From Granulicatella balaenopterae (GTDB lineage Bacteria; Bacillota; Bacilli; Lactobacillales; Aerococcaceae): 64,000 nt of DNA. Positions 20,029-30,589 of this stretch are shown here, piece after piece. The notes under the pieces were generated by a model. The model ran no database searches and was not told where the DNA came from. It saw only the letters and a list, made by a program, of their open reading frames with translations. The stretch lies in the NCBI RefSeq assembly GCF_900111135.1, contig NZ_FOGF01000002.1, positions 1-64,000 of the forward strand, given 5' to 3'. Position numbers and translations under genes: made by a program. Positions within the stretch are counted from its first letter, which is position 1. Each line of letters starts with the position of its first letter.

Positions 20029-21798
20029 TTATTCAGCTGCGATTGGTTCTTCAGCTGTTAATTCAATTTCATTTTGTGATGTTTCTTCACCTAATTTAAT
20101 AGAGTAGTTTTTAACACGTTTATTAACGGCTGTTAGAGAATAGTTATTAAAACGAGGGATGATAAATGCTTCTTCGTTTGCATATTTTTGCCATTGAGCA
20201 AATAAATCTTTTTTAACATCTTTATCGAATGTTTCGTTAGATCCGATACGGTCAAAAATTTCAGTTTGTTCTGGTGTATTAATATGAGTGAAGTTAAACA
20301 TTGCGCTTGGTCCATATAATCCACTTGGGTCTGGGTTGTATCCTACTCCCCATCCACCAGTAAACATATCAAAGTCTTGTGCGAATGATTGTAATTTATC
20401 ACTTACAGTATTAAAGTCGATTGAACGTCCACCAAAGTAAACAACATTTAAACCTACTTCATTCCATTTTTGGATGTAGTCTTGAACGATTGCTTCACTT
20501 GCATCGCTACCAGCTGGTGTTAATAAGGTAATTGTTAATTCTTCACCATTTGGATCTTCAACAATGCCATCACCAGTAACGTCTACATAACCAGCATCAG
20601 CTAATAATTCTTTTGCTTTTTCTGGGTTATAGCTATATCCAGGTAATTCATCTTTATTTAAGTGAACTTCTTTAAAGAATGGAGGAATAGCAGAGTTTGC
20701 TGGAATTGATAAGCCATGTAATACTTCTTTAGCTACTTCTTCATTATTAATAGCATATCCGATTGCTTGACGTAAGTTTTTATTTGCCATTTTCTTATCT
20801 GGATCCATTACGTGTTCACCAGTTTCTTGGTCATAATGTCCTAAGTTAAAGCCAATATAACTATAATCATTCATTAACATACCAACGAAATCAATATTTG
20901 ATAAATCTTTATATGTTTCATATTGTGATGCAGGCATATCTGTAGCAATATCAAAGCTACCTGCCTTCATTTCAGCAACAATTTGTTCTGGGCTGACAAT
21001 AGAAGCGATAACACCATCTAATTTAGCAACGCCTTTCCAATAGTAAGGGTTTCTTACATAAGTTACTGTTTCGCCTGGAATAACTTTTTCTACCATGAAT
21101 GCACCATTACCAACAACATGTTCACGTGTTTTATCTGAGGTAATCATTTCATCATATGTCATACCTTCATATACATGCTTTGGAATAATTGATGAGTTAA
21201 TTGCACCACCACCAGCTTCTAATGCTGGATAAACGTCTAATAAATGAATTTTTAATGTTTGATCGTCAACTTTTTCAAGTCCTTCAATTGAGTCAGCTTC
21301 GCCATTGTGGAATGCTGTCATACCAACAATATTTTCAGCATCTTCGCCATAACGAACACCTTTATAATCTGGTCTACCAATTACTTCATATGTGTAAATA
21401 TAGTCATCTACAGTTAAAGGCTCACCATCTGACCATTTTAAACCATCTTTAAATTTGATTGTGAAAACTTTATTATCACGATCTAATTCATGAGTTGCCA
21501 TACCTTTATCATCCATATTTAAATCTTCACCAAAATGGAAGATTGATTCAAAAGCATAATCAATCATTGTTGAATCTGTACTATCTGTATACAAGATTGG
21601 ATTTAATAATCCTTGTAATGGTGATTGTGATAATACCGCTACTTTTAAAGTTCCACCTTCAATTACTGGTTCTTCATGCGTAATCGTTTCAGGGAAATTT
21701 TGTTCCACTTCTTCAGCTGTGTTTGAATGTGAACCACATGCTGCTAATGTTAATGCTGCTGTGACACTTAACAAACCTGTAAATAATTTTTTATTCAT
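20029..21798 (-). CDS. oppA: Oligopeptide-binding lipoprotein OppA, first copy
   Basis: 589 residues, SBP family 5. The lipoprotein signal ends in LAAC with C21. TTGGAGG ribosome site. It is the promoter-proximal gene of the opp operon. Tandem binding proteins usually broaden peptide specificity; in enterococci related proteins also import pheromone peptides, but that role is only possible here, not shown. Confidence 0.92.
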   Translation of the reverse strand: MNKKLFTGLLSVTAALTLAACGSHSNTAEEVEQNFPETITHEEPVIEGGTLKVAVLSQSPLQGLLNPILYTDSTDSTMIDYAFESIFHFGEDLNMDDKGMATHELDRDNKVFTIKFKDGLKWSDGEPLTVDDYIYTYEVIGRPDYKGVRYGEDAENIVGMTAFHNGEADSIEGLEKVDDQTLKIHLLDVYPALEAGGGAINSSIIPKHVYEGMTYDEMITSDKTREHVVGNGAFMVEKVIPGETVTYVRNPYYWKGVAKLDGVIASIVSPEQIVAEMKAGSFDIATDMPASQYETYKDLSNIDFVGMLMNDYSYIGFNLGHYDQETGEHVMDPDKKMANKNLRQAIGYAINNEEVAKEVLHGLSIPANSAIPPFFKEVHLNKDELPGYSYNPEKAKELLADAGYVDVTGDGIVEDPNGEELTITLLTPAGSDASEAIVQDYIQKWNEVGLNVVYFGGRSIDFNTVSDKLQSFAQDFDMFTGGWGVGYNPDPSGLYGPSAMFNFTHINTPEQTEIFDRIGSNETFDKDVKKDLFAQWQKYANEEAFIIPRFNNYSLTAVNKRVKNYSIKLGEETSQNEIELTAEEPIAAE

Positions 21799-22034
21799 TG
21801 GTCTACCTCCAAATTTTTTTATATCTTTATTTTACCAAAAATCAAAAGTATATAATAGTTTTAATGTAAATAAACATGTTTTTTAACCTAAATATAACCA
21901 TTTTCTCATTATATTTTAATTTAAAAGCGGATAAATTCATTTTAATCTGCTTTTTAAGTTTTTTTAATCACTTTTTGTTTTAAAAAATTAAGTAATGATT
22001 AGAACTTAATATTGTTTTAATTTCTAATCATTAC

Positions 22035-22062
22035 TAAAAAAAGCCGATTAACTCGGCTTTTG
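22035..22062 (-). terminator. Terminator after the Ntdp gene
   Basis: Stem AAAAGCCGA/TCGGCTTTT with a short loop, then T-run on the minus strand. Confidence 0.85.
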
Positions 22063-22082
22063 ATTCTAACACTGTCCTTGAG

Positions 22083-22622
22083 TTAGTTCTTTAAATTTGT
22101 TAACTGACAGTAGCGTTCATACCACATATCAACATATTCTGGTGAAAATGGACCTTTTTTATTGTTGATCCAGTCTACTAAAATCTCTACATTAGCTTTT
22201 AATATTTGATCAATATCTTTTGAATAATGCATTTGTTTGCGATGTAATTCATATTCATCAACATCTAATAAACGCTTTTCTCCATCTGGGAAGATTTTCA
22301 CATCTAAGTCGTAATCAATGTACTTTAAAGCTTCTTGATCCATTACATAAGGTGAAGCTAGATTACAATAATATGACACTCCCTTTTGGCGAATCATTGT
22401 CACAATATTAAACCAGTAATGTTTGTGGTAATAAAGTAATGCTGGTTCTCGTGTTACCCATCTTCTGCCATCAGACTCAGTTACTAAGGTATGATCATTA
22501 CAAGCAATAATTGATTGGTCACTTGTTTTTAAGACCATACTATCTCTCCAAGTGCGATGTAGGCTTCCGTCATGTTTATAACTCTTGACAGTGATGAATT
22601 CTCCTTCTTTTGGATTTTGCAT
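22083..22622 (-). CDS. Nucleoside tri-/diphosphate phosphatase (Ntdp, DUF402)
   Basis: 179 residues. The family start [16 protein letters not shown] and the HRTW motif follow the initiator, and the metal-binding acidic residues are seen in [12 protein letters not shown] and LLDVDEYE near 105-130. Homologues (Staphylococcus SAV1710, Bacillus YgaC) hydrolyse nucleoside tri- and diphosphates. I start at ATG 22622 behind GGAG, not 19 codons upstream, because MQNPKEGE matches the usual N-terminus. Confidence 0.88.
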   Translation of the reverse strand: MQNPKEGEFITVKSYKHDGSLHRTWRDSMVLKTSDQSIIACNDHTLVTESDGRRWVTREPALLYYHKHYWFNIVTMIRQKGVSYYCNLASPYVMDQEALKYIDYDLDVKIFPDGEKRLLDVDEYELHRKQMHYSKDIDQILKANVEILVDWINNKKGPFSPEYVDMWYERYCQLTNLKN

Positions 22623-22753
22623 CACAGTCTCCAACCTTCTAATTATAAATTTGAATACTTGCTTATTAGCTATATTCATTTTAAATTACAGTTCACAAAT
22701 ATTATACCACAATTCGCCCAAAATAGGGGCTCTAAAAATTAATAGATGTATTT

Positions 22754-23932
22754 TTACAAAAATTTATGCGCTTTTTGTATTTCATGCCATATTTTTTGCT
22801 GTGGTTTGGCGAAAGGATAGGTAGAAAATTCCTCACTACTAACCCATTTTAATTCACGCTTATGGTCATCGCTAACTATATCATCGTTAGTTAATCCTGA
22901 TTGAATAGTAATAAACCATTTTTGATGGCTAAAGATATGTTGGACTTGTTTATAGGTAGATTCTTGCCAACTAACCTTACAATGATACAGTGTTTCAAAT
23001 TGAATTTCTAAAGGAATATCTTGGTTAGGCACTTGATACTCCTCTTGCATTTCATTTTCTAATAAATCAATTTGTTTGGCTTCTTTTGTGAAATCTTCAA
23101 TCAATGGAAAATGCCAAAAACCACTTAATAAGTCTGCTTGATTATTTTTTTCTAATAAATACTCACCTTGCTTATTTTGAATCACAAAAGCTTTGTACTT
23201 AATTGGGCGTGGTTTTTTCTTTGGCTTTTTAACAGGATATTGATCCATTGTGCCATTCAAATAAGCTGAACTAAATTCTTTTATAGGATTCAATTCTGGT
23301 TTGGGAGTAAAAGCAGACTCAATATCAGAGCCCAAGTCCATTAAAGCTTGATTAAAATCTCCTGGTCTATCTGGATCAATTAAGATTTCTGCCACCGCTT
23401 GATAAATTTTACGATTACTAGGCTGACCAATATCATAAGGAATTTCAAATAAACGACTAATCACCCGCATTAAATTCCCATCAACGGCTGGTGTTGGTAA
23501 GTTAAATGAAATACTTGAAATAGCACCTGCAGTATATGGACCAATCCCTTTTAATTGAATGATTTCTTCATAAGTTGTGGGAAATTCACCATTATATAAT
23601 TCTACCATTTGCTTGGCAGCTGCTTGCATATTTCTAGCTCTTGAATAGTACCCTAACCCTTCCCAAGCTTTTAATAAAGTTTGTTCAGGAGCCTCGGCTA
23701 GATCAGTAATCGTTGGAAACCATTCTAAAAAACGACGATAATATGGAATAACCGTATCTACACGTGTTTGTTGCAACATAATTTCTGATACCCAAACAGA
23801 ATAAGGTAAGGTATTCTTACGCCATGGAAGGTCGCGTTTGTTTTCATCATACCACTGTAATAATGTTTTACGAAATGCAATAATTTTCTCTTCTGGCCAC
23901 ATATTAATACCATATTCTTCTAAATCTACCAT
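22754..23932 (-). CDS. mutY: Adenine DNA glycosylase MutY, iron-sulfur-less type
   Basis: 392 residues. The catalytic Glu50 is in VSEIMLQQTRV and Asp151 in PAVDGNLMRV, with the helix-hairpin-helix LKGIGPYTAGA (127-137). The enzyme removes A mispaired with 8-oxo-guanine. The C-terminal NUDIX-like domain (about 245-385) recognises the 8-oxo-G. The segment that normally carries the CxCxCxC iron-sulfur ligands (about 199-225) contains no cysteine. It follows recX by one base and is probably co-transcribed. Confidence 0.94.
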   Translation of the reverse strand: MVDLEEYGINMWPEEKIIAFRKTLLQWYDENKRDLPWRKNTLPYSVWVSEIMLQQTRVDTVIPYYRRFLEWFPTITDLAEAPEQTLLKAWEGLGYYSRARNMQAAAKQMVELYNGEFPTTYEEIIQLKGIGPYTAGAISSISFNLPTPAVDGNLMRVISRLFEIPYDIGQPSNRKIYQAVAEILIDPDRPGDFNQALMDLGSDIESAFTPKPELNPIKEFSSAYLNGTMDQYPVKKPKKKPRPIKYKAFVIQNKQGEYLLEKNNQADLLSGFWHFPLIEDFTKEAKQIDLLENEMQEEYQVPNQDIPLEIQFETLYHCKVSWQESTYKQVQHIFSHQKWFITIQSGLTNDDIVSDDHKRELKWVSSEEFSTYPFAKPQQKIWHEIQKAHKFL

Positions 23933-23933
23933 A

Positions 23934-24740
23934 TTATTCCCACTCTCTTGTTTCGATATATTCTTCTATGCCTTCATGTGAAAATCCTTTTTGATATAGA
24001 GCTTGTTTGACTTTATATTTTAAGGAATCTCCTGTTAATTTACGACTATGACGACGAATCATTTTATCCGCTTGTTTTGCTAGGATTTCTTGTTCACGAT
24101 CGACTTGTTGCTCAAAAGATAATTCTTGCATCACTAATTGAATCACTTCTGAACCATACCCCTTTTGCATTAAAAAGACATGCGCTTTTTGTTTGGCCAC
24201 TTTTTCGGAAACGCCCATTTGACGATTAATATATTTTTGAGCGATTTCTAAAGCATTACTGACTTGTTCTTCTATAGAATATTCATCTAATGCTGCTTCA
24301 ATCTTTTCATTTTTTACACCTTTTTTCTTTAATTCCATCGCTACGACTTTTGGGCCTTTACGACTAACCGCCTTTGTAGTATTCGTAAAAGCTTCTGCAT
24401 AGAATCCATCATTTAAATAGCCCATTTCTTTTAAGCGTTCAATAACTTGTGCGATAGTTTCTTCGCCTATTTCTGCTTTTAGTAGTTTTTTTTGCACCTC
24501 TTTTTCTGTTCTAAGTTGTCTTGCTAGAAAACGAATGGCTAATGCGATAGCGCGATTCTTTTCATCTTCTTCTTGAATTCTTTTAATCTCTTCATTTGTT
24601 AATTCAGTCCCTTTAAATAACCCAAATTTTATTAATGTTTCCTCTTCTACTCCAAATGCATATTCTTCATTAAAGTAAAGTGAATAACGTTTTTTGTTCT
24701 TTTTTTGTACTTCAACCTTAGTAATTTTAACAGTTGCCAT
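23934..24740 (-). CDS. recX: Recombination regulator RecX
   Basis: 268 residues, at the long end for RecX as is usual in Lactobacillales, made of repeated three-helix modules (RQLRTEKEVQKKL near 73; EMGYLNDGFYAEAF near 105; KKGVKNEKIEAALD near 138). RecX binds RecA filaments and limits their activity. Forms a two-gene unit with mutY. Confidence 0.9.
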   Translation of the reverse strand: MATVKITKVEVQKKNKKRYSLYFNEEYAFGVEEETLIKFGLFKGTELTNEEIKRIQEEDEKNRAIALAIRFLARQLRTEKEVQKKLLKAEIGEETIAQVIERLKEMGYLNDGFYAEAFTNTTKAVSRKGPKVVAMELKKKGVKNEKIEAALDEYSIEEQVSNALEIAQKYINRQMGVSEKVAKQKAHVFLMQKGYGSEVIQLVMQELSFEQQVDREQEILAKQADKMIRRHSRKLTGDSLKYKVKQALYQKGFSHEGIEEYIETREWE

Positions 24741-24762
24741 TCACAATCCCTCCTTTCACTAT

Positions 24763-24810
24763 AAAAAACGATTAAGAAACATCTGATTAGACCCTCCTTA
24801 ATCGTTTTAG
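24763..24810 (-). terminator. Terminator after the class A PBP gene
   Basis: Minus-strand stem AAACGATTAAG/CTTAATCGTTT, loop about 18 bases, then TTTTTTATAG. Confidence 0.8.
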
Positions 24811-24825
24811 CTAATTTACTCTACA

Positions 24826-27447
24826 TTAATCTCTAACATACCCATGCTTACGCCAAACCTCTTCCTCATCTGGAGTACTTGGTGTCATTCCAGAAAAATT
24901 ATAAGAACCATCTGGATTTTTGGGTACAATTCCATCTAATTCATCTGCTGATGATTCACTCGATTGGCTACTACTTGATTCGCTACTACTTGATTCGCTA
25001 CTACTTGATTTTTCATCTTTTTTCTCTTCTTTTTTCCATAAAGCTTCTAGTTCAGCTTTTGTAGCACCTAAAGCAAATGAGTAATTCGGATTATCTGGGC
25101 CAAAATCAGTTTTAAATAAATCTGTAATCGTAGATGGTCTTGCGTGATTTGATACAGGTTGTTTTTTATCATCTTCATCTTTTTCAGATTTCGTCTCATC
25201 AATTTTACCAACAGCCCCTAATACCGATGTACGATAAACAGTATCTGGTTGAATGAATTTTTCACCCGTTGCTAGTGATGGTTTGGCATCATAAACACTC
25301 TTCAAAATATGCGTCCAATTACGAACACTTCTAATAGTTGGCATTCCATAACCATCTGCTGCCGTAATAGCATGACGTGTAGTTGATACAGCATTATCAT
25401 AACCAATCCATGAGCCTAATGTCACTTCTGGCGTATAACCAATATACCAATTATCTAATTCAAATTCTGAAGTACCAGTCTTAGCAGCAATATCTTCATT
25501 ATAACCTAAATTATAAGGAACATTGTAATAACTAGCTTCATGAGTTACCCCACGTAATATATCCGTTACAATATACGCTGTTGCTTCAGAAAAGACTTCT
25601 ACTGGTTCTGATTGATGTTGATAAATAATATTACCATTACTATCTTCAATTAACTCAATCATATATTGTTCGATATACTTCCCCTTATTTGCCAATGTAG
25701 TAAAAGCACTAGTTTGTTCTACTACAGTCGGTCCAGTAACCGTCCCTCCAATAGATAAGGCTAGATTTTGATATTCTTCTTCTTTAATACCTTTAATGCC
25801 CATTTTCGCTAAATAGTCTCCAGCAAAAATACCTTTATCTAGCATTGCTTGGAAAATCTTAATTGTTGGTAAGTTATATGAATGCGTTAAAGCAAAGCGT
25901 GCTGTCACCCATGTATTAGAAATCATATTCCCTACATTGGTCGGTTTCCAATAACTACCATCTGCTTGTAAAATACTAATTTCTGTATCCGGAATAACTG
26001 TTGCTGGTGCAATGATATTATTCTCAATTGCCGGTGCATATACTAATAATGGCTTAATTGTTGAACCTGGTGAGCGTTTTGTAGTAAAAGCATGGTCAAC
26101 TTGATTTTGATGGAAGTCTCGTCCAGCAATAAAGCCTAAGATCTTACCTGTTTTATTTTCAATTAAAACAGCACCATTTTGAGCCATTTCATCTTTTTCT
26201 TTTGTCTCACCAGTATTTGGATCAATATATTTGTCAGTATAAGTTGGACCAATCTCACTACCATATGATTGAATACTATTTTGCATTGCATCATAAACAG
26301 CTTTATCAATTGTTGTATGAATGCGATAACCCGCTGTACTTAATTCTGCCATCGCATTATCATAATAACGACTATATAATTCACGATCATTAATAATATC
26401 TTGATAGCTTAACTTTTGACGTGCCGCATTCTTTTCAATAATAATCTTAATAGTCTCACGATTTAGTGCTTGATATAGATAAGTCTGATTCTTAGTCGTT
26501 ACTTCTTCTGCAGGTAAGAAATCTTTTGTAATATCATAAGCCAAAGCTTCCTCATATTGTTCCTTTGTAATCTTATGTTCACGATACATACTATAAAGAA
26601 CTATCTTCATACGATTAATCCCAGCTGATACATCATCTTTCATTGTAGCAAAATTCGTATATGGTGTATAAACGATTGGATTTTGAGGCATACCTACTAA
26701 ATAAGCTGCTTGCGGTAATGTTAAATCTTTTGCAGTAACACCAAAGACCCCTCGTGCTGCTTCTTCTATCCCAGAAACATTCAACCCATTACGATTACGA
26801 CCAAATGGCGAAACATTTAAATACGCTTCTAAAATCTGATCCTTAGTAAAATAATTTTCTAAACGCAATGCATACAAAATTTCATTAGCCTTACGCTTAA
26901 ATGTCACCTCACTTGATAAAATCTGTTGTTTCACCAATTGTTGGGTTAAAGTTGACCCACCTGATTTTGCTCCACCTGAACCCATAAATTCTTGCAGAAC
27001 CGCTCTTACTAAAGCTTTTGGCACAATACCAGGATGTTCATAAAAATAACTATCCTCAGTGGCAATAATACCATCTTGAACATAAGGTGAAATATCTTCA
27101 ATTCTAGTAATTGTGCGCAAATTATCACTTCTTACATCCGTTACTTTCTCACCATCTTGATAGAAATACGTTGATACTAAATCAACATTCCCTACTGCTG
27201 CTTCCATCTGTTCAGGAGTCATCGGCACTTCATGCGCAGTCAGACTAGCAAAATATCCTAAGCCTATCCCACCACCTAAACATCCCATTAATACTATAAA
27301 TAATACCACTACTAAAAATATATTCTTAATAGCAGAATAGGCAATATTGAACTTAAATACCCCCTCTTTTACACGCTTATCATTACTGAACTGTTGATAC
27401 TTCTCTTGAATGGTTCGCCATGCATTATTTGGTGGCTGTTCTCCCAT
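24826..27447 (-). CDS. Class A penicillin-binding protein (PBP2a-like)
   Basis: 873 residues. A cytoplasmic start is followed by one membrane span (about 41-67). The glycosyltransferase domain has its catalytic Glu in ATEDSYFYEH (E131) and GGSTLTQQLVK at 163-173. The transpeptidase domain has S462-T-I-K465, S523-Y-N and K656-T-G. It polymerises and cross-links peptidoglycan outside the membrane. The tail holds a serine-glutamate run (about 818-840) coded by a 15-bp tandem repeat. Length and the VRD-type C-terminus resemble streptococcal PBP2a. Confidence 0.93.
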   Translation of the reverse strand: MGEQPPNNAWRTIQEKYQQFSNDKRVKEGVFKFNIAYSAIKNIFLVVVLFIVLMGCLGGGIGLGYFASLTAHEVPMTPEQMEAAVGNVDLVSTYFYQDGEKVTDVRSDNLRTITRIEDISPYVQDGIIATEDSYFYEHPGIVPKALVRAVLQEFMGSGGAKSGGSTLTQQLVKQQILSSEVTFKRKANEILYALRLENYFTKDQILEAYLNVSPFGRNRNGLNVSGIEEAARGVFGVTAKDLTLPQAAYLVGMPQNPIVYTPYTNFATMKDDVSAGINRMKIVLYSMYREHKITKEQYEEALAYDITKDFLPAEEVTTKNQTYLYQALNRETIKIIIEKNAARQKLSYQDIINDRELYSRYYDNAMAELSTAGYRIHTTIDKAVYDAMQNSIQSYGSEIGPTYTDKYIDPNTGETKEKDEMAQNGAVLIENKTGKILGFIAGRDFHQNQVDHAFTTKRSPGSTIKPLLVYAPAIENNIIAPATVIPDTEISILQADGSYWKPTNVGNMISNTWVTARFALTHSYNLPTIKIFQAMLDKGIFAGDYLAKMGIKGIKEEEYQNLALSIGGTVTGPTVVEQTSAFTTLANKGKYIEQYMIELIEDSNGNIIYQHQSEPVEVFSEATAYIVTDILRGVTHEASYYNVPYNLGYNEDIAAKTGTSEFELDNWYIGYTPEVTLGSWIGYDNAVSTTRHAITAADGYGMPTIRSVRNWTHILKSVYDAKPSLATGEKFIQPDTVYRTSVLGAVGKIDETKSEKDEDDKKQPVSNHARPSTITDLFKTDFGPDNPNYSFALGATKAELEALWKKEEKKDEKSSSSESSSSESSSSQSSESSADELDGIVPKNPDGSYNFSGMTPSTPDEEEVWRKHGYVRD
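24967..25011. repeat. 15-bp tandem repeat, three copies, in the PBP gene
   Basis: GCTACTACTTGATTC is repeated head to tail (24967, 24982, 24997; last copy has one change). On the minus strand it codes for repeated SSSSE units in the PBP C-terminal tail. A typical slippage-prone tract. Confidence 0.85.
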
Positions 27448-27642
27448 ATTTTCAACTCTTTTCTATATAATAATATATATTTTGATATAAACTACCACTA
27501 ACCATTAATTACTCCTCAATTAGATGATAGTCTTCTTTACAATCACTGATATTATATCAAACATTAGAGATATTGACTATCATTGTAATACACTTGCAAT
27601 ACTACCGTACCAAATTTGTAAGTATTCTTTATCAAAATTACA

Positions 27643-27683
27643 TAAAAATAGGTTATATAAGTAATAATTACTTATATAACCTA
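27643..27683 (-). terminator. Terminator after glmS
   Basis: A near-perfect 17-bp stem (TAGGTTATATAAGTAAT and its complement) with a one-base centre, followed by TTTTTATG on the minus strand. Confidence 0.85.
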
Positions 27684-27689
27684 AACTAA

Positions 27690-29498
27690 TTATTCAACTG
27701 TAACTGATTTGGCTAAATTACGAGGTTTATCAACATCTAACCCACGGTCCAATGAGGCATAATAGGCAATTAATTGCGTAACCACAACAGTTGTTAATGG
27801 TGATAACATTTCTTCTACATTTGAGATTACTACATCATCACCTTCGATAGCATTTTTCTCCATAGCAACGACCATTGTTCTAGCTCCACGCGCTTTAACT
27901 TCTTGAATGTTCCCACGTGTGTGACTAGCAACATTATCTTCATTAATTAAAGCAATTACTGGTGTTCCTTCTTCGATTAATGCGATGGTTCCGTGTTTTA
28001 ATTCCCCTGCTGCAAAGCTTTCTGTTTGAATATATGAAATTTCTTTTAATTTTAAAGCTGCTTCCATGGCTACGTAATAATCCATATGACGTCCAATATA
28101 GAAAGCATTACGTGTATCAGCTAATTCTTTTTTAACGATTTCATGAATATCTTCTTTATCTGATAAAATACCTTCAATTACTGTGGCAATCACACCTAAT
28201 TCATGCGCCATATCAAATGATTTTTCAATACCTTTTTCACGTCGTAAGCTTTCTGCTAAAATTGCCATAACTGTCATTTGGGCTGTATAGGCTTTAGTTG
28301 AAGCTACTGCAATTTCTGGTCCGGCATGTAATAATAATGTATGATTTGCTTCACGTGATAAAGTTGAGCCTTTCACATTTGTAATTGTTAATGATGGATA
28401 GTTTTGTTCATTTACTTTTACTAATGCTTGACGACTATCTGCTGTTTCACCACTTTGCGTTAAGAAAATGAAGAATGGTTTTTCTACTAATAATGGTTGA
28501 TTGTAAGAGAATTCACTAGCTAAAAATACTTCTACTGGAATATGTGCTAAACTTTCTAATAATTCTTTACCAACCCAACCAGCATGATAACTTGTTCCGC
28601 AAGCCACAACATAAATACGTTCTGCTTGTTTGATTTCTGCGATTAATTCTTGTGGTACAGCTAATTCGCCTGCTTCATTCGTATATTCTTTAATAATACG
28701 TCTTAATACAGCTGGTTGCTCATCCATTTCTTTTAACATAAAGTGTGGATAAGTTCCTTTTTCTAAATCATTCGCATCTAATTCGGCTGTATAAGCCATA
28801 CGTTCTACTTTTTCGCCGTCTAAGGTTTCGATTTCAACTGAATTTGCTGTTAAAGTAATTAATTCTTTATCTTTAATTTCTAAATATTGATCCGTTTCAT
28901 TAATTGTTGCCATAGCATCTGAACAGATTACATTAAAGTCTTCGCCAACACCAATTAATAGTGGGCTTTTATTTTTAGCAGCATATAATACACCTGGTTC
29001 TTCATTATCTAATAAACCTAATGCATATGAGCCTTTTACTTCTTTTAAAGCTTTACGGAAAGCTTCTTTTGCTGTTAAGTCTTCTTTTAAAGCAAAATAT
29101 TCTACTAAGTTTACAATTACTTCTGTGTCTGTTTGTGATTTGAAAGTAACATCTTTTAAATATTTTTCACGTAATTCTTGATAATTTTCAATAACCCCAT
29201 TATGGACAATCGTAAAACGTCCTGATTGTGACACATGTGGGTGAGCATTATCTTTTGTTGCTGGTCCATGAGTTGCCCAACGTGTATGACCAATCCCTGT
29301 TTTGAAATTCACTTGATCTTTAGTTGCTTCTTTTAATCCTTCAATACGACCAACTACTTTTGTTAATTGGCTATCTTCTTCATTATTGGTTAAAAACATT
29401 CCCGCTGAATCATAACCTCGGTACTCTAATTTTTCTAATCCATTAATAATAACTGATTGAGCATTTTTATGTCCAATTACTCCTACAATTCCACACAT
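27690..29498 (-). CDS. glmS: Glutamine--fructose-6-phosphate aminotransferase (isomerizing)
   Basis: 602 residues. Translation most likely begins at the second ATG (29498), giving MCGIVGVIG so that Cys2 becomes the N-terminal nucleophile of the glutaminase domain; AAAGGAG has proper spacing to it. Two SIS sugar-isomerase domains follow (about 285-600), ending in KSVTVE. It makes glucosamine-6-phosphate for the cell wall. The mRNA leader carries a glmS ribozyme, so expression should fall when glucosamine-6-phosphate accumulates. Confidence 0.96.
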   Translation of the reverse strand: MCGIVGVIGHKNAQSVIINGLEKLEYRGYDSAGMFLTNNEEDSQLTKVVGRIEGLKEATKDQVNFKTGIGHTRWATHGPATKDNAHPHVSQSGRFTIVHNGVIENYQELREKYLKDVTFKSQTDTEVIVNLVEYFALKEDLTAKEAFRKALKEVKGSYALGLLDNEEPGVLYAAKNKSPLLIGVGEDFNVICSDAMATINETDQYLEIKDKELITLTANSVEIETLDGEKVERMAYTAELDANDLEKGTYPHFMLKEMDEQPAVLRRIIKEYTNEAGELAVPQELIAEIKQAERIYVVACGTSYHAGWVGKELLESLAHIPVEVFLASEFSYNQPLLVEKPFFIFLTQSGETADSRQALVKVNEQNYPSLTITNVKGSTLSREANHTLLLHAGPEIAVASTKAYTAQMTVMAILAESLRREKGIEKSFDMAHELGVIATVIEGILSDKEDIHEIVKKELADTRNAFYIGRHMDYYVAMEAALKLKEISYIQTESFAAGELKHGTIALIEEGTPVIALINEDNVASHTRGNIQEVKARGARTMVVAMEKNAIEGDDVVISNVEEMLSPLTTVVVTQLIAYYASLDRGLDVDKPRNLAKSVTVE

Positions 29499-29530
29499 AT
29501 TCATTTCTCCTTTAATGATTATTTCATCCT

Positions 29531-29557
29531 AAATAAACCTATCTTCTTTATAGGTTA
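29531..29557 (-). other. Small hairpin between ribozyme and glmS start
   Basis: Minus-strand stem AACCTAT/ATAGGTT with a 7-base loop lies between the ribozyme and the glmS ribosome site. The following T-run is short and broken, so termination is uncertain. Confidence 0.35.
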
Positions 29558-29589
29558 TTAGATTTTTTGAGTGATGTTTCTGGTGTGTA

Positions 29590-29735
29590 AATTGCTTTTT
29601 GTGCCCTCCTCACGAAAGACGTTTGTACAATTTTGTAGACTACACTGCCTTGAGTCACCCGCCGAACTTTCGATAAACTCAATCCTCGTCACCTGCTATT
29701 CTCTTCATAACAGGTCTGGCGCTATTCCGATTCAC
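29590..29735 (-). ncRNA. glmS ribozyme (self-cleaving riboswitch)
   Basis: The minus strand, about 100-240 bases ahead of glmS, matches the ribozyme core in order: the cleavage-site context AGCGCC (cleavage between 29723 and 29722), GGTGACGAGGATTGAGTTTA, TCGAA, TTCGGCGGGTGACTCAAGG and CAGT. Known glmS ribozymes use glucosamine-6-phosphate as a cofactor to cut their own mRNA, which is then degraded. The P4 and downstream domain extends to about 29590. The 3' boundary is approximate. Motif order and the gene downstream make this secure. Confidence 0.94.
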
Positions 29736-29852
29736 TTGAAAATACATTCACTCCTTTTTAATAAAACTTTCAGAAACAGGCTTATCTTACCATTATTCAC
29801 TAAAGCTTGTCAAAACAATAATGAAACCCTTTTAGCAAATTTTGGATTTTGT

Positions 29853-29891
29853 ACAAAAAAAGATGTGAAAACAAAAACATTTTCACACCTC
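29853..29891 (-). terminator. Terminator after gpmA
   Basis: Minus-strand stem AGGTGTGAAAA/TTTTCACATCT (one G-T) followed by TTTTTTTGT. Confidence 0.85.
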
Positions 29892-29902
29892 TTAGTTATA
29901 TT

Positions 29903-30589
29903 TTAGAATAATTCTGGAGCTTTAGTAATTTGTAGATGTTCATCAATTTCAAATTCTAACGGCACTCCTGTTGGTAAGTTTAAGTCTAAAATCTTTTCAT
30001 TATCAATATTTAGTAAATATTTAATTAACGCACGTAATGAATTACCATGAGCGGCAATTACTACATTTTTACCCGCTTTTAAGTCTTTTGAAATATCACT
30101 TTCCCAATATGGTAATACACGTGCAATTGTATCTTTTAAACTTTCGCCTTTTGGTAAATCAACTGGATCTAAGTTTTTATATTTTTCATCAAATTTTGGA
30201 TGGCGAGCATCATCTTCCTCTAATAATGGTGGTGCTACATCAAAACTTCTACGCCAAATATGTACTTGTTCATCACCATATTTTGCAGCAGTATCAGCTT
30301 TGTTCAAGCCTTGTAATGCACCATAATGACGTTCGTTTAAACGCCAAGATTTTTTGACTGGAATAGATAATTCATCAATTTCTTCTAATACAATATTCAA
30401 TGTTTTAATTGCACGTTTTTGATATGAAGTATAAGCTACATCAAATGTAACACCTTCAGCTAATAATTGTTGACCTGCAGCACGCGCTTCTTTAACACCT
30501 TGCTCTGATAAATCTACATCTGTCCATCCAGTAAAACGATTTTCCAAATTCCATTGACTTTGACCATGTCGAATCATAACTAATTTCAT
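29903..30589 (-). CDS. gpmA: 2,3-bisphosphoglycerate-dependent phosphoglycerate mutase
   Basis: 228 residues with the RHG motif at 7-9 (phosphorylated H8), [13 protein letters not shown] near 86 and the second histidine in [10 protein letters not shown] near 183. It interconverts 3- and 2-phosphoglycerate in glycolysis. Length and motifs match the cofactor-dependent enzyme. Monocistronic between two terminated units. Confidence 0.96.
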   Translation of the reverse strand: MKLVMIRHGQSQWNLENRFTGWTDVDLSEQGVKEARAAGQQLLAEGVTFDVAYTSYQKRAIKTLNIVLEEIDELSIPVKKSWRLNERHYGALQGLNKADTAAKYGDEQVHIWRRSFDVAPPLLEEDDARHPKFDEKYKNLDPVDLPKGESLKDTIARVLPYWESDISKDLKAGKNVVIAAHGNSLRALIKYLLNIDNEKILDLNLPTGVPLEFEIDEHLQITKAPELF

